From: Thermoprotei archaeon
GTDB lineage: Archaea; Thermoproteota; Thermoprotei_A; Sulfolobales; Acidilobaceae
Assembly: GCA_029335875.2 (NCBI GenBank)
Contig: JARJMZ020000020.1
Span: forward strand, 1-41,803
DNA: 41,803 nt
Direction: 5' to 3'
Within the stretch, counting starts at the first letter, position 1; each line of letters begins with the position of its first letter. The translations under genes and the position numbers were made by a program. Under the pieces are notes generated by a model, which saw only the letters and a program-made list of their open reading frames with translations, had not been told where the DNA came from and ran no database searches. Shown in pieces: positions 25,203-33,661 of this stretch.

Positions 25203-25225
25203 AAGCTTAGCCCCCAGCTACAAGT

Positions 25226-25303
25226 GTAACTTTATACCCTTTAAGCGTTACTGTTTCTATTTAAATAGAATTCTCCTGTGATCGTAACAAAAACGTTTAT
25301 ATA
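25226..25303. promoter_or_regulatory. Divergent lysY / lysW promoter region
   Basis: For lysW, GTTTATATA (25295-25303) is a strong TATA box about 37 bp before the ATG. For lysY on the minus strand, the palindromic CTATTTAAATAG (25257-25268) can serve as TATA. GTAACT occurs at 25226-25231 (AAGTGTAACTTTA), 24 bp upstream of lysY. The two operons for the same pathway are thus fired back-to-back from one 137-bp region. Confidence 0.6.
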
Positions 25304-25339
25304 CCCCGGTTAAAAATCTAGAGTGGGGGCTGAGAAGAT

Positions 25340-25507
25340 ATGCCCCAAGCTAGGTGCCCCATATGCGGTAGGAATGTCCAGGTGCCTGAGGACGTGCTGC
25401 CGGGGGAAGTATTGGATCACGAGTGTGGCGTGAGCCTGGAAGTTGTGATAGATGGTGGCAAGATACTTTTGAAGCCCCTGGAAATAGGGGAGGATTGGGG
25501 CGAGTAG
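25340..25507 (+). CDS. lysW: LysW/ArgW amino-group carrier protein
   Basis: A 55-residue protein too short for many gene finders. It has the zinc-ribbon C6-P-I-C9 and D26-H-E-C29-G, then a beta-rich acidic body (EVVIDGGKILLKPLE), and the diagnostic C-terminus E-D-W-G-E. The terminal glutamate gamma-carboxylate carries the alpha-amino group of aminoadipate or glutamate, protecting it through the pathway. It starts the plus-strand operon and is followed after one base by lysX. Confidence 0.96.
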   Translation: MPQARCPICGRNVQVPEDVLPGEVLDHECGVSLEVVIDGGKILLKPLEIGEDWGE

Positions 25508-25508
25508 G

Positions 25509-26351
25509 GTGAACATAGCTTTAATCTATGATATTGCCAGGTGGGAGGAGAGGGCGCTACTAGAGGCTTCCAGGAAGCTTTCAGTTAACATGACTCCTCT
25601 ACACGTGAAATCAAAGGTGTTCCCCGTAGAAGGCTTAAGGGAAAACGCTGATATAGGGCTTCAGAGGAGTTTAAGCCACGCTCTAGCATTATCCTCTACA
25701 GTGCTCTTTGAATCTTCAGGTTTAAGGGTTGTCAACACTTCTAAGGCTATAAGCCTGGCTCAGGACAAGCTGTGGACGTTAACCCTCCTATCGAAGGCTG
25801 GGATCCCCACGCCTAAGACTGTGGTGGCTTTTAGCGAGCAGAGCGCTATGGAAGCCGCTAAGATGATAGGCTATCCCGTTGTTGTTAAGCCCGTTAACGG
25901 GAGCTGGGGTAAGCTTGTCAGCCTCGTCGAGGACGATGAGACCTTAAGGGTGATCCTGGAGCATAAGGCTTTCATAAGCAACCCCCAGTTTAAGATACAC
26001 CTGATCCAGGAATATGTTAGAAAACCCGGTAGAGACATAAGGGTGTTCGTTGTGGGGGATGAAGTGCCAGTAGCAATATACAGGGTTAGCAGCCACTGGA
26101 TAACAAACACTGCCCGGGGCGGCTTAGCTATGCCAGCCCCCATAGATGAGGAGCTGGGAAACCTAGCCCTCAAAGCCTCGGAAGCCTTGGGGGTCGAGGT
26201 TTCAGGCATAGACGTGTTTGAAGACCCTGAGAGAGGATACTTGGTCAACGAGATCAACGCCGTCCCAGACTTTAGGAACACTGTAGCAGTCACCGGCTAC
26301 GACCTCCCAGCTAAAATGGTAGAGTATCTTGTGAGGGAAGCTAAGAGGTGA
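25509..26351 (+). CDS. lysX: [LysW]-aminoadipate ligase
   Basis: A 280-residue ATP-grasp ligase of the RimK family. ATP-grasp motifs include VVKPVNGSWGKLV (about 125-137) and the metal-binding YLVNEINAVPDFRN near the end. The substrate-determining stretch N200-T-A-R-G-G205 matches the LysX type that uses 2-aminoadipate. It links aminoadipate to the LysW C-terminus. The stop (TGA 26349-26351) overlaps the lysJ GTG. A paralogue with a different motif follows at 28560. Confidence 0.93.
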   Translation: MNIALIYDIARWEERALLEASRKLSVNMTPLHVKSKVFPVEGLRENADIGLQRSLSHALALSSTVLFESSGLRVVNTSKAISLAQDKLWTLTLLSKAGIPTPKTVVAFSEQSAMEAAKMIGYPVVVKPVNGSWGKLVSLVEDDETLRVILEHKAFISNPQFKIHLIQEYVRKPGRDIRVFVVGDEVPVAIYRVSSHWITNTARGGLAMPAPIDEELGNLALKASEALGVEVSGIDVFEDPERGYLVNEINAVPDFRNTVAVTGYDLPAKMVEYLVREAKR

Positions 26352-27520
26352 CAAGGCTCAAGTACATGAGGTTCTACGAGGACAGGGGGCTCGAGATATC
26401 TAAGGCTGAGGGACAGTACGTCTGGGATCCTGAAGGCAACTTATACCTCGACTTCCACACCGGGCATGGAGTAGCCTTTCTAGGCCATAGGAACCCTAGA
26501 GTTGTAGAGGCTATAGTTAGCCAGCTTGAAAACGTGGCCACTGCAACCCCCTCTTTCAAGGTTAAAATAAGAGAGGAGCTGCTAGCCTCCCTAGAAAATA
26601 TAATCCCCCCGCACTTGTCCCACGTTTCTCTCCTCAACAGTGGAAGCGAGGCCGTGGAGCTGGCGCTAAAAATAGCTAGGAAAGCCACTGGGAGGAGGAA
26701 GCTAGTGGGCTTCTCAGGCTCCTTCCACGGGAGGACTATGGGAGCCCTCTCCGTCACTGGATCCCCCAAGTATAGGAGTTCTTTTGAACCCCTAGTGGGG
26801 GATTCCATCATTCTACCCTACAATAGTGTTGAAGCCTTAGATAAGATCGACTCTGAAACCGCGGGGGTCATAGTTGAAATAGTGCAGGGTGAGGGGGGAG
26901 TTATCCCCGCTGAGAGGGATTTCATCAAAGCCCTCAAAGAGAGAGTTGAGGAGAAAGAAGCTATACTAGTGGTGGATGAGGTTCAAACAGGGTTCGGGAG
27001 GACCGGCATGATCTGGGCCTTCCAACACTACAATATAGAGCCCGACATACTGGTCGCCGGCAAGGCCGTGGGGGGAGGGTTCCCCGCGAGCCTCACAGCT
27101 CTCCCAGAAGATTTAGCGTCGAAGCTGGAGCCTGGGGATCACGGTTCAACATATGGAGGCAACCCCTTGGCATGCGCTGCTGTTAAAGCCTCTGTTGAGG
27201 TCCTGCTGGGCGATAATGTTGCTGGGAAGGCGGAGTTTATGGGTAAACTCCTCCATGACAGGCTTGTCTCCAAGCTTAGGGGTAGCAGGCTAGTTAGGGG
27301 TGTTAGGGGGCTCGGTTTAATGCTTGGGGTAGACTTGAGAGTAGCCCCTGGGGGCGTTATAAAATGTGTCCAGTCTAGGAGGGTCTTAACGCTCAAAGCC
27401 GGCAGCACTGTAGTCAGGCTACTACCCCCATACCTTATAACTGAGGGTGACGTGGAGTGGGGGGTGGAGGCTATTGCTAGATGCGTCCATGAAGAACTTA
27501 GCCTTAAAACTCCTACTTGA
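26348..27520 (+). CDS. lysJ: [LysW]-aminoadipate/glutamate semialdehyde aminotransferase
   Basis: A 390-residue class III PLP aminotransferase (ArgD family). NSGSEAVELALK (about 97-108) binds PLP phosphate, D210 in VVDEVQTGFGRTG contacts the ring nitrogen, and K239 in ILVAGKAVGGGFPAS is the Schiff-base lysine. It converts the semialdehyde on LysW to the terminal amine, giving LysW-lysine or LysW-ornithine. The GTG start overlaps the lysX stop by 4 nt. Confidence 0.94.
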   Translation: MTRLKYMRFYEDRGLEISKAEGQYVWDPEGNLYLDFHTGHGVAFLGHRNPRVVEAIVSQLENVATATPSFKVKIREELLASLENIIPPHLSHVSLLNSGSEAVELALKIARKATGRRKLVGFSGSFHGRTMGALSVTGSPKYRSSFEPLVGDSIILPYNSVEALDKIDSETAGVIVEIVQGEGGVIPAERDFIKALKERVEEKEAILVVDEVQTGFGRTGMIWAFQHYNIEPDILVAGKAVGGGFPASLTALPEDLASKLEPGDHGSTYGGNPLACAAVKASVEVLLGDNVAGKAEFMGKLLHDRLVSKLRGSRLVRGVRGLGLMLGVDLRVAPGGVIKCVQSRRVLTLKAGSTVVRLLPPYLITEGDVEWGVEAIARCVHEELSLKTPT

Positions 27521-28544
27521 CCTCCTCCAGGCCTACAGCCCCACTTACGAGGAGGAGAGGGCTATCAAAGTTCTAGAAGAGTACTCGGCTAAACTCGGCT
27601 TCGAGAGCATCACAGTAGACTCGGCGGGGAACCTCATAGCTGGAGCGGGCTCCGGAGATAAAACTATAGCCCTCATAGGCCACGTGGATACGGTGACAGG
27701 CCACATACCAGTAACGTTTAACGGGGACATAGTAACGGGGCGGGGGGCCGTGGACGCTAAGGGCCCCCTAGCTGCAATGTTCATAGCCTCAGCTAAGGCT
27801 GCAAGCGTTCTGGGAGGTGATAGTGTTAGGGTTAAAGCCGTGGCCGCGGTGGGAGAGGAGGGGCCGAGCCACGGGGCCTGGGCTCTAGTTAATGGGGGCT
27901 TTAAGGCCGACTATATAATAGTTGGGGAGCCCACGAACGTGTCTAACGTGGCAATAGGCTGTAGGGGTAGTTGCAGGCTGATAGTTGAATGTAAAAGCCC
28001 CGGGGGTCATACTGCAAACCCCGAGCTCTACGAGTCCGCATGCGTTAAACTCCTCGAAGCATGGGATCTCGTGTCCAGCCGTGTAAACCCCCAATACACG
28101 GCTACAATCAGTAGGATGGCTTGCGGGGAGGCTGTGAGCAATGTGGTCCCAAGGAGCGGCTCTATGACTATACTAATAAGAATCCCAATAGACAGTAGCG
28201 TGTTAGAGCTTAGGAGAATACTTGAAGGGAGCCCCCCCATAAACGGGTGCTCGTGGAGGCTTGAAGGCTGCATAGAGCCTTACAAGACTTCACCTTCAAA
28301 CCCCGTGGCTAGGTCTCTCGTGAGGGCTATAGTAACTTCAGGGTTGAAACCCAGGATCACGGTGAAGATGGGGACTAGCGACATGAACATACTCTCGAGG
28401 ATAACGGGGAGTATAGCTGAAAACGGGCCTGGGAAGCCTGAGCTATCCCACACTGACTACGAGTTCATCAATGTAGACGACTATTTTAAGGGGATAGAGG
28501 TGTACACTAGGTCTATTGTGGAGCTTTCCAGGAAAAACATGTAA
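27489..28544 (+). CDS. lysK: [LysW]-lysine/[LysW]-ornithine hydrolase
   Basis: An M20-type metallopeptidase, about 351 residues. Metal and catalytic motifs are IALIGHVDTV, GRGAVDAKGPLAAM and VAAVGEEGPSHGAW. It releases lysine or ornithine from LysW. The open frame extends back to GTG 27447 inside lysJ. TTG 27474 has GGTGG (27462-27466) 7 nt before it and may be the real start; ATG 27489 gives the family-like N-terminus M-K-N-L-A-L-K-L-L-L-D-L-L. It overlaps lysJ by 32 nt (ATG start). Confidence 0.92.
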   Translation: MKNLALKLLLDLLQAYSPTYEEERAIKVLEEYSAKLGFESITVDSAGNLIAGAGSGDKTIALIGHVDTVTGHIPVTFNGDIVTGRGAVDAKGPLAAMFIASAKAASVLGGDSVRVKAVAAVGEEGPSHGAWALVNGGFKADYIIVGEPTNVSNVAIGCRGSCRLIVECKSPGGHTANPELYESACVKLLEAWDLVSSRVNPQYTATISRMACGEAVSNVVPRSGSMTILIRIPIDSSVLELRRILEGSPPINGCSWRLEGCIEPYKTSPSNPVARSLVRAIVTSGLKPRITVKMGTSDMNILSRITGSIAENGPGKPELSHTDYEFINVDDYFKGIEVYTRSIVELSRKNM

Positions 28545-28559
28545 TATGGAGGTGTTAGA

Positions 28560-29420
28560 GTGGTTGCCCATGATAAAAGCCTGATATGGGTTTCCCTCGA
28601 CATAAAGAGGGTTGAAGAGGAATGCATAATGGCAGAGTTTACAAAGAGAGGTTTAAAGGTAGGGGTCACGGGAAGCCGGGAGCTGAAAGCAATGCCACAC
28701 TATGACTTTAAAGGATCAATAGTCCTGATCAGGAACATGTCAGCAGTAAACAGCATATACGTGGCAGCCATAGCCGACGCCTCCGGAGGCGTCCCCGTGA
28801 ATTCCACGTCAACCCTAGTTATAGGCCACGATAAAATACTCACATACGCGGCTCTCGCTAAGAGGGGCTTAAAAATACCCAGGAGCTTCATAGCCCTCGA
28901 GGATTTCAGAGAATATGAGGATCTAGAGAAGCTCAAGTTCCCAGTCATAGTCAAGCCCCCGATAGGTAGTTGGGGGAGGCTAGTTTCCGTAGCTAAAAAC
29001 TCTAACACGCTTAAATCCATAATATCGCATGGGAGCCTCCTAGAGACCCCCCACCTGAAAGTGAGGCTGATACAGGAGCCGGGAATGCTAGGGGTTGATG
29101 TTAGGTGTTTCGTAGTTGGGGGCTCCCTCATAGCTTGCATGGAGAGGAGGGGTCCCCCGGGCGAGTGGAGGAGCAATGCTGCCCTCGGAGGTGCTGCTCG
29201 CCCTTACAAGCCCGACTGCGACGTTGAAGAAGCTTCTATAAAGGCTGCAGAGTCTTTGAATGCTGAGATAGCGGGGGTTGACTTGATATTTGATGGTAAA
29301 GGTGAGTTCTATGTTAATGAGGTTAACGTGGTTCCAGAGTTTAAGGCTTTAATGAAAGCTACTGGTGTTAACGTAGCTGGGGCTATAGTTGACTATGTTC
29401 TCTGGAAGGCTAGGAGGTGA
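28560..29420 (+). CDS. argX: [LysW]-glutamate ligase
   Basis: A 286-residue ATP-grasp paralogue of LysX. VIVKPPIGSWGRLV and FYVNEVNVVPEFK match the family. The substrate motif is N206-A-A-L-G-G211 instead of N-T-A-R-G-G, the pattern of the glutamate-specific ArgX of Sulfolobus. It therefore starts arginine (ornithine) synthesis on the same LysW. The start is GTG 28560, preceded by GGAGGTG (28548-28554). LysZ, LysY, LysJ and LysK are shared by both routes. Confidence 0.9.
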   Translation: MVAHDKSLIWVSLDIKRVEEECIMAEFTKRGLKVGVTGSRELKAMPHYDFKGSIVLIRNMSAVNSIYVAAIADASGGVPVNSTSTLVIGHDKILTYAALAKRGLKIPRSFIALEDFREYEDLEKLKFPVIVKPPIGSWGRLVSVAKNSNTLKSIISHGSLLETPHLKVRLIQEPGMLGVDVRCFVVGGSLIACMERRGPPGEWRSNAALGGAARPYKPDCDVEEASIKAAESLNAEIAGVDLIFDGKGEFYVNEVNVVPEFKALMKATGVNVAGAIVDYVLWKARR

Positions 29421-29425
29421 GTGTT

Positions 29426-29476
29426 ATGAATTTAAGTGCTCCCTTTTGCAGTGAAGTTGAGAGGTGTCCCCTTTGA
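29426..29476 (+). CDS. Possible 16-codon leader peptide before the aminotransferase gene
   Basis: An ATG (29426) preceded by the strong ribosome-binding site GGAGGTGAG (29413-29421) opens a frame reading M-N-L-S-A-P-F-C-S-E-V-E-R-C-P-L and stopping at TGA 29474-29476. That stop overlaps the TTG (29473) that is the likely aminotransferase start (TTGA). The arrangement suggests translational coupling or a short regulatory peptide. It may also be chance; the ribosome-binding site partly overlaps the argX end. Confidence 0.35.
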   Translation: MNLSAPFCSEVERCPL

Positions 29477-30723
29477 AGCCCTCGTATAACGTGGATGTGG
29501 ACGTGTTGAGGGAGAGCCCTACTAGGGCTGTGAACAGGGTTGTTGAGAGGCTTAAGAGGGAGGGTAAAGATGTCATAATGTTATCTACTGGGGAGCCCGG
29601 GATACCTCCACCTCTCGAGGTTAGACTATGGCTTTCTGAGGCTTTGAAGGAGGATTCTATGAGGCTATATTCTTACACGCCGTCCCCCGGTTTCCTGAGC
29701 CTTAGAGAGGCTATAGTTGACGATTTAAAAGAGCTGGGCGGTGTAGACGTTAGCGTTGACCAGGTTGTAGTAGCTACTGGAGGTCAGGCTACAATGTTCT
29801 CGACCCTGGCAACAATACTATCCCCGGGGGATGAGGTAATACTCATGGACCCCACATACTTCGGATACTGGAACCTACTATCCTATTTTAAAGCTGAACC
29901 TAAGCCCATAGTAGCGTCCCTGGATAAAGGATTCCAGCCGGGCGTTGAAGCCATTAAAGAATCAATTGTTAAAGGTAAAACGAGGGCCATCATAATGGTG
30001 AGCCCCGACAACCCCACAGGGAGGCTCCTAGACTTTGACGTTGCCAGGTCGCTGGCTGAAATAGCTGTAGACTACGGGCTCTGGATAGTCTACGACGAGC
30101 CCTACAAGACTCTAATATATGAGGGGGAGCACGTTTACATGTACAACCTAGCCCCGGAGAACACGATATCGTTAAACGCCTTCAGCAAAGACCCCGGGAT
30201 CCCGGGATGGAGGCTAGGCTACATTTACGGCCCGGCGTGGGTCATGAAGAAGATAGCTCTAGCCTCTGAAGCCATAACATATAACCCCCCGAGCGTAGCG
30301 CAACACCTAGTAACAGTATACCTCAGAAACAGGGAGTTGAGGAGGAGGCACATAGAGTATGCTAAGAGAATATACATGGAGAGGAGGGACGTGATGGTAG
30401 AGGAAGTATCGAAAATAGAAGGAGCCAAATACGTCAAGCCGGGCGGCGCCATGTTCCTGATGGTGGACATGAAAGAAGTGCTAGAACCCTTAAAAGTAGA
30501 CTGCACACTCCTAGCTGAGAGACTACTGAGAGAGAAGCTGGTGGCATTGTTACCTGGGGAGTTCTTCGGAAAATCAACTAAAACTTTCATAAGACTAAGC
30601 TTCCCGACAGAGACCCCGGAGAGGATAAGAGAAGGTATCAGGAGACTGGGAGAACTCTTGGAAGAAATGGGGAAAGAAAGCCTGGGTAAAAAGGAGAGTT
30701 CCTTGTTTGAAGCCTCACTCTAA
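29473..30723 (+). CDS. Class I/II PLP aminotransferase, possibly 2-aminoadipate transaminase
   Basis: About 416 residues, fold type I. SPDNPTGR binds the substrate/PLP region, VYDEPYKTLIYEGEH holds the conserved Asp and Tyr, and the Schiff-base lysine is in NAFSKDPGIPGWRLGY. Location at the end of the lys/arg operon suggests the aminoadipate transamination step (LysN role), but aspartate or aromatic aminotransferase activity is equally compatible. The frame can begin at GTG 29464; TTG 29473 has GAGGTG (29461-29466) at 6-nt spacing and is preferred. The 3' end overlaps the convergent beta-propeller gene by 9 nt. Confidence 0.82.
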   Translation: MKPSYNVDVDVLRESPTRAVNRVVERLKREGKDVIMLSTGEPGIPPPLEVRLWLSEALKEDSMRLYSYTPSPGFLSLREAIVDDLKELGGVDVSVDQVVVATGGQATMFSTLATILSPGDEVILMDPTYFGYWNLLSYFKAEPKPIVASLDKGFQPGVEAIKESIVKGKTRAIIMVSPDNPTGRLLDFDVARSLAEIAVDYGLWIVYDEPYKTLIYEGEHVYMYNLAPENTISLNAFSKDPGIPGWRLGYIYGPAWVMKKIALASEAITYNPPSVAQHLVTVYLRNRELRRRHIEYAKRIYMERRDVMVEEVSKIEGAKYVKPGGAMFLMVDMKEVLEPLKVDCTLLAERLLREKLVALLPGEFFGKSTKTFIRLSFPTETPERIREGIRRLGELLEEMGKESLGKKESSLFEASL

Positions 30724-32967
30724 CACTATACTAGCTATTATGTTTAAGCTTTCAATGTCATAAACGTTGATAAGGTTCTCTGATACCGTGAAAAGCTCCC
30801 TCCCAATATATAGCGCTCTCAAGACGTTCATATGCTCTAACAGGGACTTAACGTTAAGAGCTCCACCTTTATAGGATACTACCGTAACAGCATCCTTATA
30901 GCTGAAAAGCCCGGGCACATATAACCTTATGGGAATGTATGCAGTCTCATATTCAAGATCCACGGTTATAGCATGGTGATCGCTAAGAGCTAAACTCCAA
31001 GCCCCCCTATATAGAACCTTGGATATCTCGCTCATATTAGTAGGATCCCTCACATCGAACAGGGATATTTTAAGCGTGTTGCCCTCGTCCAGCCCGACCC
31101 CCAATAGCATGTCGTTAGGGAGCGGGTGGAGGTATTCGCTGAACCCCGGTATTTTAAGGTATCCCAATACTCTGGGGTTTTTAACGTCTGAAACGTCTAT
31201 GGCGAAGAGGGGGTCAACTACTCTGAAGGTCACCAGGTATAATATATTCTTTACTAGTCTCGCAGCGTAAACCCTTTCATTGGGGGCTAAATCTTTAAGC
31301 TCTCCCACTATCTTGAAACTCTCTAATTCTATGGTGTAAACACTGTTACTTGAAGGGCCCTCCAAGACTAGGGTAAATGTTAGGGCGTGCTTTTCCCTGA
31401 TTGGGGGCTCTACAGGCATTGGGGATACTGTTGTGGTTCTCGTTATACACGTAACTCTGCACTCTACGATCTCGACTGTTGAGGGTTCACGGCTAGACTT
31501 CCATGGCGTGGGGGCTCTCGCTTCTATGAGGCTGGGGGCTACTTTATACCTTGTGGTGGTAGTAGCTATTATGAGGTGGCCCTTGTACTCCTCTATTGCG
31601 AACTGGTCTAGTATGGAGCCTTCGGCTTCAGCTTTGCCCTTATAGCTTAGTTGGAGGCCTTTAACGTTGAACGCGTATACTATAGTTTTATCTTCTAAGA
31701 TCTCCTCCTCTAAAGAGCTCTTTAGCCTGTCCACGATCCTGTATGCTTCCTCTAACCTTACTTCTGACAGGTGTTTGTTGATGGTGTTGAGCCCTCCCGC
31801 GATGTCCCCCTCCGCGATCTTAGATTCTATAGTTTTCGAGATATGCTCAGGCATAACCTTTAGGGCTTTAGCTAGTAGGAGCATGGAGGCTTCAGCTATG
31901 CTCGGGCTCACCTGTGAGATGACGTAGAGCCTGTCTAGGCTCATGTACAGCCTGCTAGCCCCCCCTATAAGTATTGAAGCTGCAGTATACTCGAGGCTTG
32001 TAACGTTTAAGGCTAGTAGTGTAGCGTATGTTGTAGGCTCAGGGTCTGCCACGTAAATACTCTCGGGCCTTACGGGGTGGCCTCCAACTAAGGGTATTGA
32101 GTAGCCTCCAGGAGTTATAGCTGGCTGCGTGGTTACAATGTATACAGTATCCCCTAACATTCTAGAGCTCAGCTCTGAGCCTGTTACTGGAACTTTTAAC
32201 AGTATATTGGGCGTCCCCGAAGCGGGCACTTCCACTATGTATAGTGAAGTATTAGAAGTGCCTGAAGGGACGAGGAAGCTGTGTACAACTCTCTCCTGGA
32301 CGCTCACAGTTAAGGGGGCTATCATGGGCTTCGACTCTGTTATTACTATAAGCCTGCCTCCATTGACGAGTAAGCCTTTAACAAGCTCGCCCCTAAAGTC
32401 AAGGCTGTAGAGCAGAGTCTTGCCCCTAGCATCTACAACGTACACTCTAGAGTTAGACTGGGAAGCCACGAACACGAGCCTCCCATCAGTCTTAACAACG
32501 TCAGGCTCGTCAACACCCGGAACTTGGACGTTAGTCCATGAAACTCTAGGCTCTGAGACGCTAGGCGCCACGCTCTTAGGAGCTTCAGGAACAGCGGCAG
32601 GAGCCCCGGTAGGAATAAGAGGCCTCACCAGGGTAATCCCAGGAGCCCATAACAGCGACTTTAAAGACTCCACAAGCTTCAACTTCGCCTCCACACTCTT
32701 AAGAGTCTCTAGGAGCTCTCCGTAGCTCTTAAACGCGCCACCTTCAACCCTAACAAAGCCTCCAACATAGCCTGGAGGAGCCCCAGTCCCAACATCATAC
32801 CCGGGGACAGTGACGGGGGTATAAACAGGGATATAGCTGGGAGCCCCTAAACCACCACTAGAATACTGGAGCAGCATGGGAAGCATAATGCCGGCTATTA
32901 GAGCGATAACCATGAAAACAACGTAAATCCTAGTCCTATCCACTCTCAAACTCACCACCCTCCACAA
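30715..32967 (-). CDS. Secreted or membrane-anchored beta-propeller domain protein
   Basis: A 750-residue protein with one N-terminal membrane segment (about 11-31) and a large extracytoplasmic part. The sequence GVDEPDVVKTDGRLVFVA (about 140-160) is the hallmark of the archaeal and bacterial beta-propeller family once called DUF2332-like/Beta_propel. Repeated blade-like strands follow (RVYVVDARG, LYIVEVPA, VYAFNVKG, LFAIDVSD, KISLFDVRD). Function is unknown; such proteins are surface proteins that may bind partners. A helical insert (about 330-420) interrupts the propeller. It lies downstream of a membrane-bound winged-helix gene on the same strand. Confidence 0.8.
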   Translation of the reverse strand: MWRVVSLRVDRTRIYVVFMVIALIAGIMLPMLLQYSSGGLGAPSYIPVYTPVTVPGYDVGTGAPPGYVGGFVRVEGGAFKSYGELLETLKSVEAKLKLVESLKSLLWAPGITLVRPLIPTGAPAAVPEAPKSVAPSVSEPRVSWTNVQVPGVDEPDVVKTDGRLVFVASQSNSRVYVVDARGKTLLYSLDFRGELVKGLLVNGGRLIVITESKPMIAPLTVSVQERVVHSFLVPSGTSNTSLYIVEVPASGTPNILLKVPVTGSELSSRMLGDTVYIVTTQPAITPGGYSIPLVGGHPVRPESIYVADPEPTTYATLLALNVTSLEYTAASILIGGASRLYMSLDRLYVISQVSPSIAEASMLLLAKALKVMPEHISKTIESKIAEGDIAGGLNTINKHLSEVRLEEAYRIVDRLKSSLEEEILEDKTIVYAFNVKGLQLSYKGKAEAEGSILDQFAIEEYKGHLIIATTTTRYKVAPSLIEARAPTPWKSSREPSTVEIVECRVTCITRTTTVSPMPVEPPIREKHALTFTLVLEGPSSNSVYTIELESFKIVGELKDLAPNERVYAARLVKNILYLVTFRVVDPLFAIDVSDVKNPRVLGYLKIPGFSEYLHPLPNDMLLGVGLDEGNTLKISLFDVRDPTNMSEISKVLYRGAWSLALSDHHAITVDLEYETAYIPIRLYVPGLFSYKDAVTVVSYKGGALNVKSLLEHMNVLRALYIGRELFTVSENLINVYDIESLNIIASIVLE

Positions 32968-33085
32968 AGCCAGGATAAAAATTAGCTTCTAAAATAGAAA
33001 ACTCAAATCTTAGAACACGATTGTTCAAAACTTGAGACAACAAGGAAAGCCTAGCTTCGAGGCGCCCTACGAGCATGTTAATCAG

Positions 33086-33144
33086 AGCCCGGGGAACATC
33101 CTCTCCTAGTGTGAGAGAGCCCCGCGGGGGGTTGACGCCGGGCT
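33086..33144. ncRNA. GC-rich inverted-repeat element, possible structured RNA
   Basis: AGCCCGG (33086-33092) pairs with CCGGGCT (33138-33144), enclosing CTCTC (33101-33105) with GAGAG (33113-33117) and a CCCCGCGGGG palindrome near 33120-33129. It lies in the 184-bp gap between the winged-helix gene (upstream) and the beta-propeller gene, so it might act in the leader of the latter or as a terminator of the former. Both strands give the same stem, so orientation is uncertain. Not assigned to any RNA family. Confidence 0.3.
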
Positions 33145-33151
33145 GGGGACA

Positions 33152-33598
33152 TTATTTCCATATCTTCGTTCTCAGTCTGACCCCCTCGTAGAACAGTGTT
33201 ATGAAAGCTGTGAAGCTTATTATTAGAGCTAGTATTGAGTCTACGTTAAACCAGTTCCTATAAGCTATTATGATGAGCTCTCCTAGAAATGCTCCTAGGA
33301 AGAAGAGGGAATATATGAGGAGTTTTGGGATCATGCGTCTGGCCACTATTATGTAGCCTTCTAGGGGTATAGGGTTTTTGACAGTGTAGCCTAAGCCTAC
33401 TGGTTTTATGAGGTCTAGTTCTTCGAGCTTCTTTATGTGGTAGTGTACTGTGCTTACTGGCATGTTTAGGTTTCTCGCTATGTCTCTAACTCCCAACGGC
33501 TCCCACGACTCTAATATTGCCACGTATATTTTTAGGGTTAAATATCCGAGCTCTTCTCCCGTGTCTAGCTTACTCTCGCTCATGTAATGCCCCTGCAT
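33152..33598 (-). CDS. Membrane-anchored winged-helix protein
   Basis: A 148-residue protein. The N-terminal half is a winged helix-turn-helix (YLTLKIYVAILESWEPLGVRDIARNLNMPVSTVHYHIKKLEELDLIKP, broken here by fold: recognition helix about VSTVHYHIKKL). Two hydrophobic helices follow (about 93-112 and 118-137). The topology suggests a DNA-binding domain held at the membrane, perhaps sensing envelope state or ions. ATG 33598 lies about 25 bp after TTATATTA on the minus strand, so the message may be leaderless; ATG 33583 is an alternative. It is divergent from the dehydrogenase-like gene and upstream of the beta-propeller gene. Confidence 0.7.
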   Translation of the reverse strand: MQGHYMSESKLDTGEELGYLTLKIYVAILESWEPLGVRDIARNLNMPVSTVHYHIKKLEELDLIKPVGLGYTVKNPIPLEGYIIVARRMIPKLLIYSLFFLGAFLGELIIIAYRNWFNVDSILALIISFTAFITLFYEGVRLRTKIWK

Positions 33599-33661
33599 CT
33601 TATGCTAGGGGGGTAAATAATATAAGTGTGCTACTCCAGCCCAGCATACTGGTGTCCCCTT

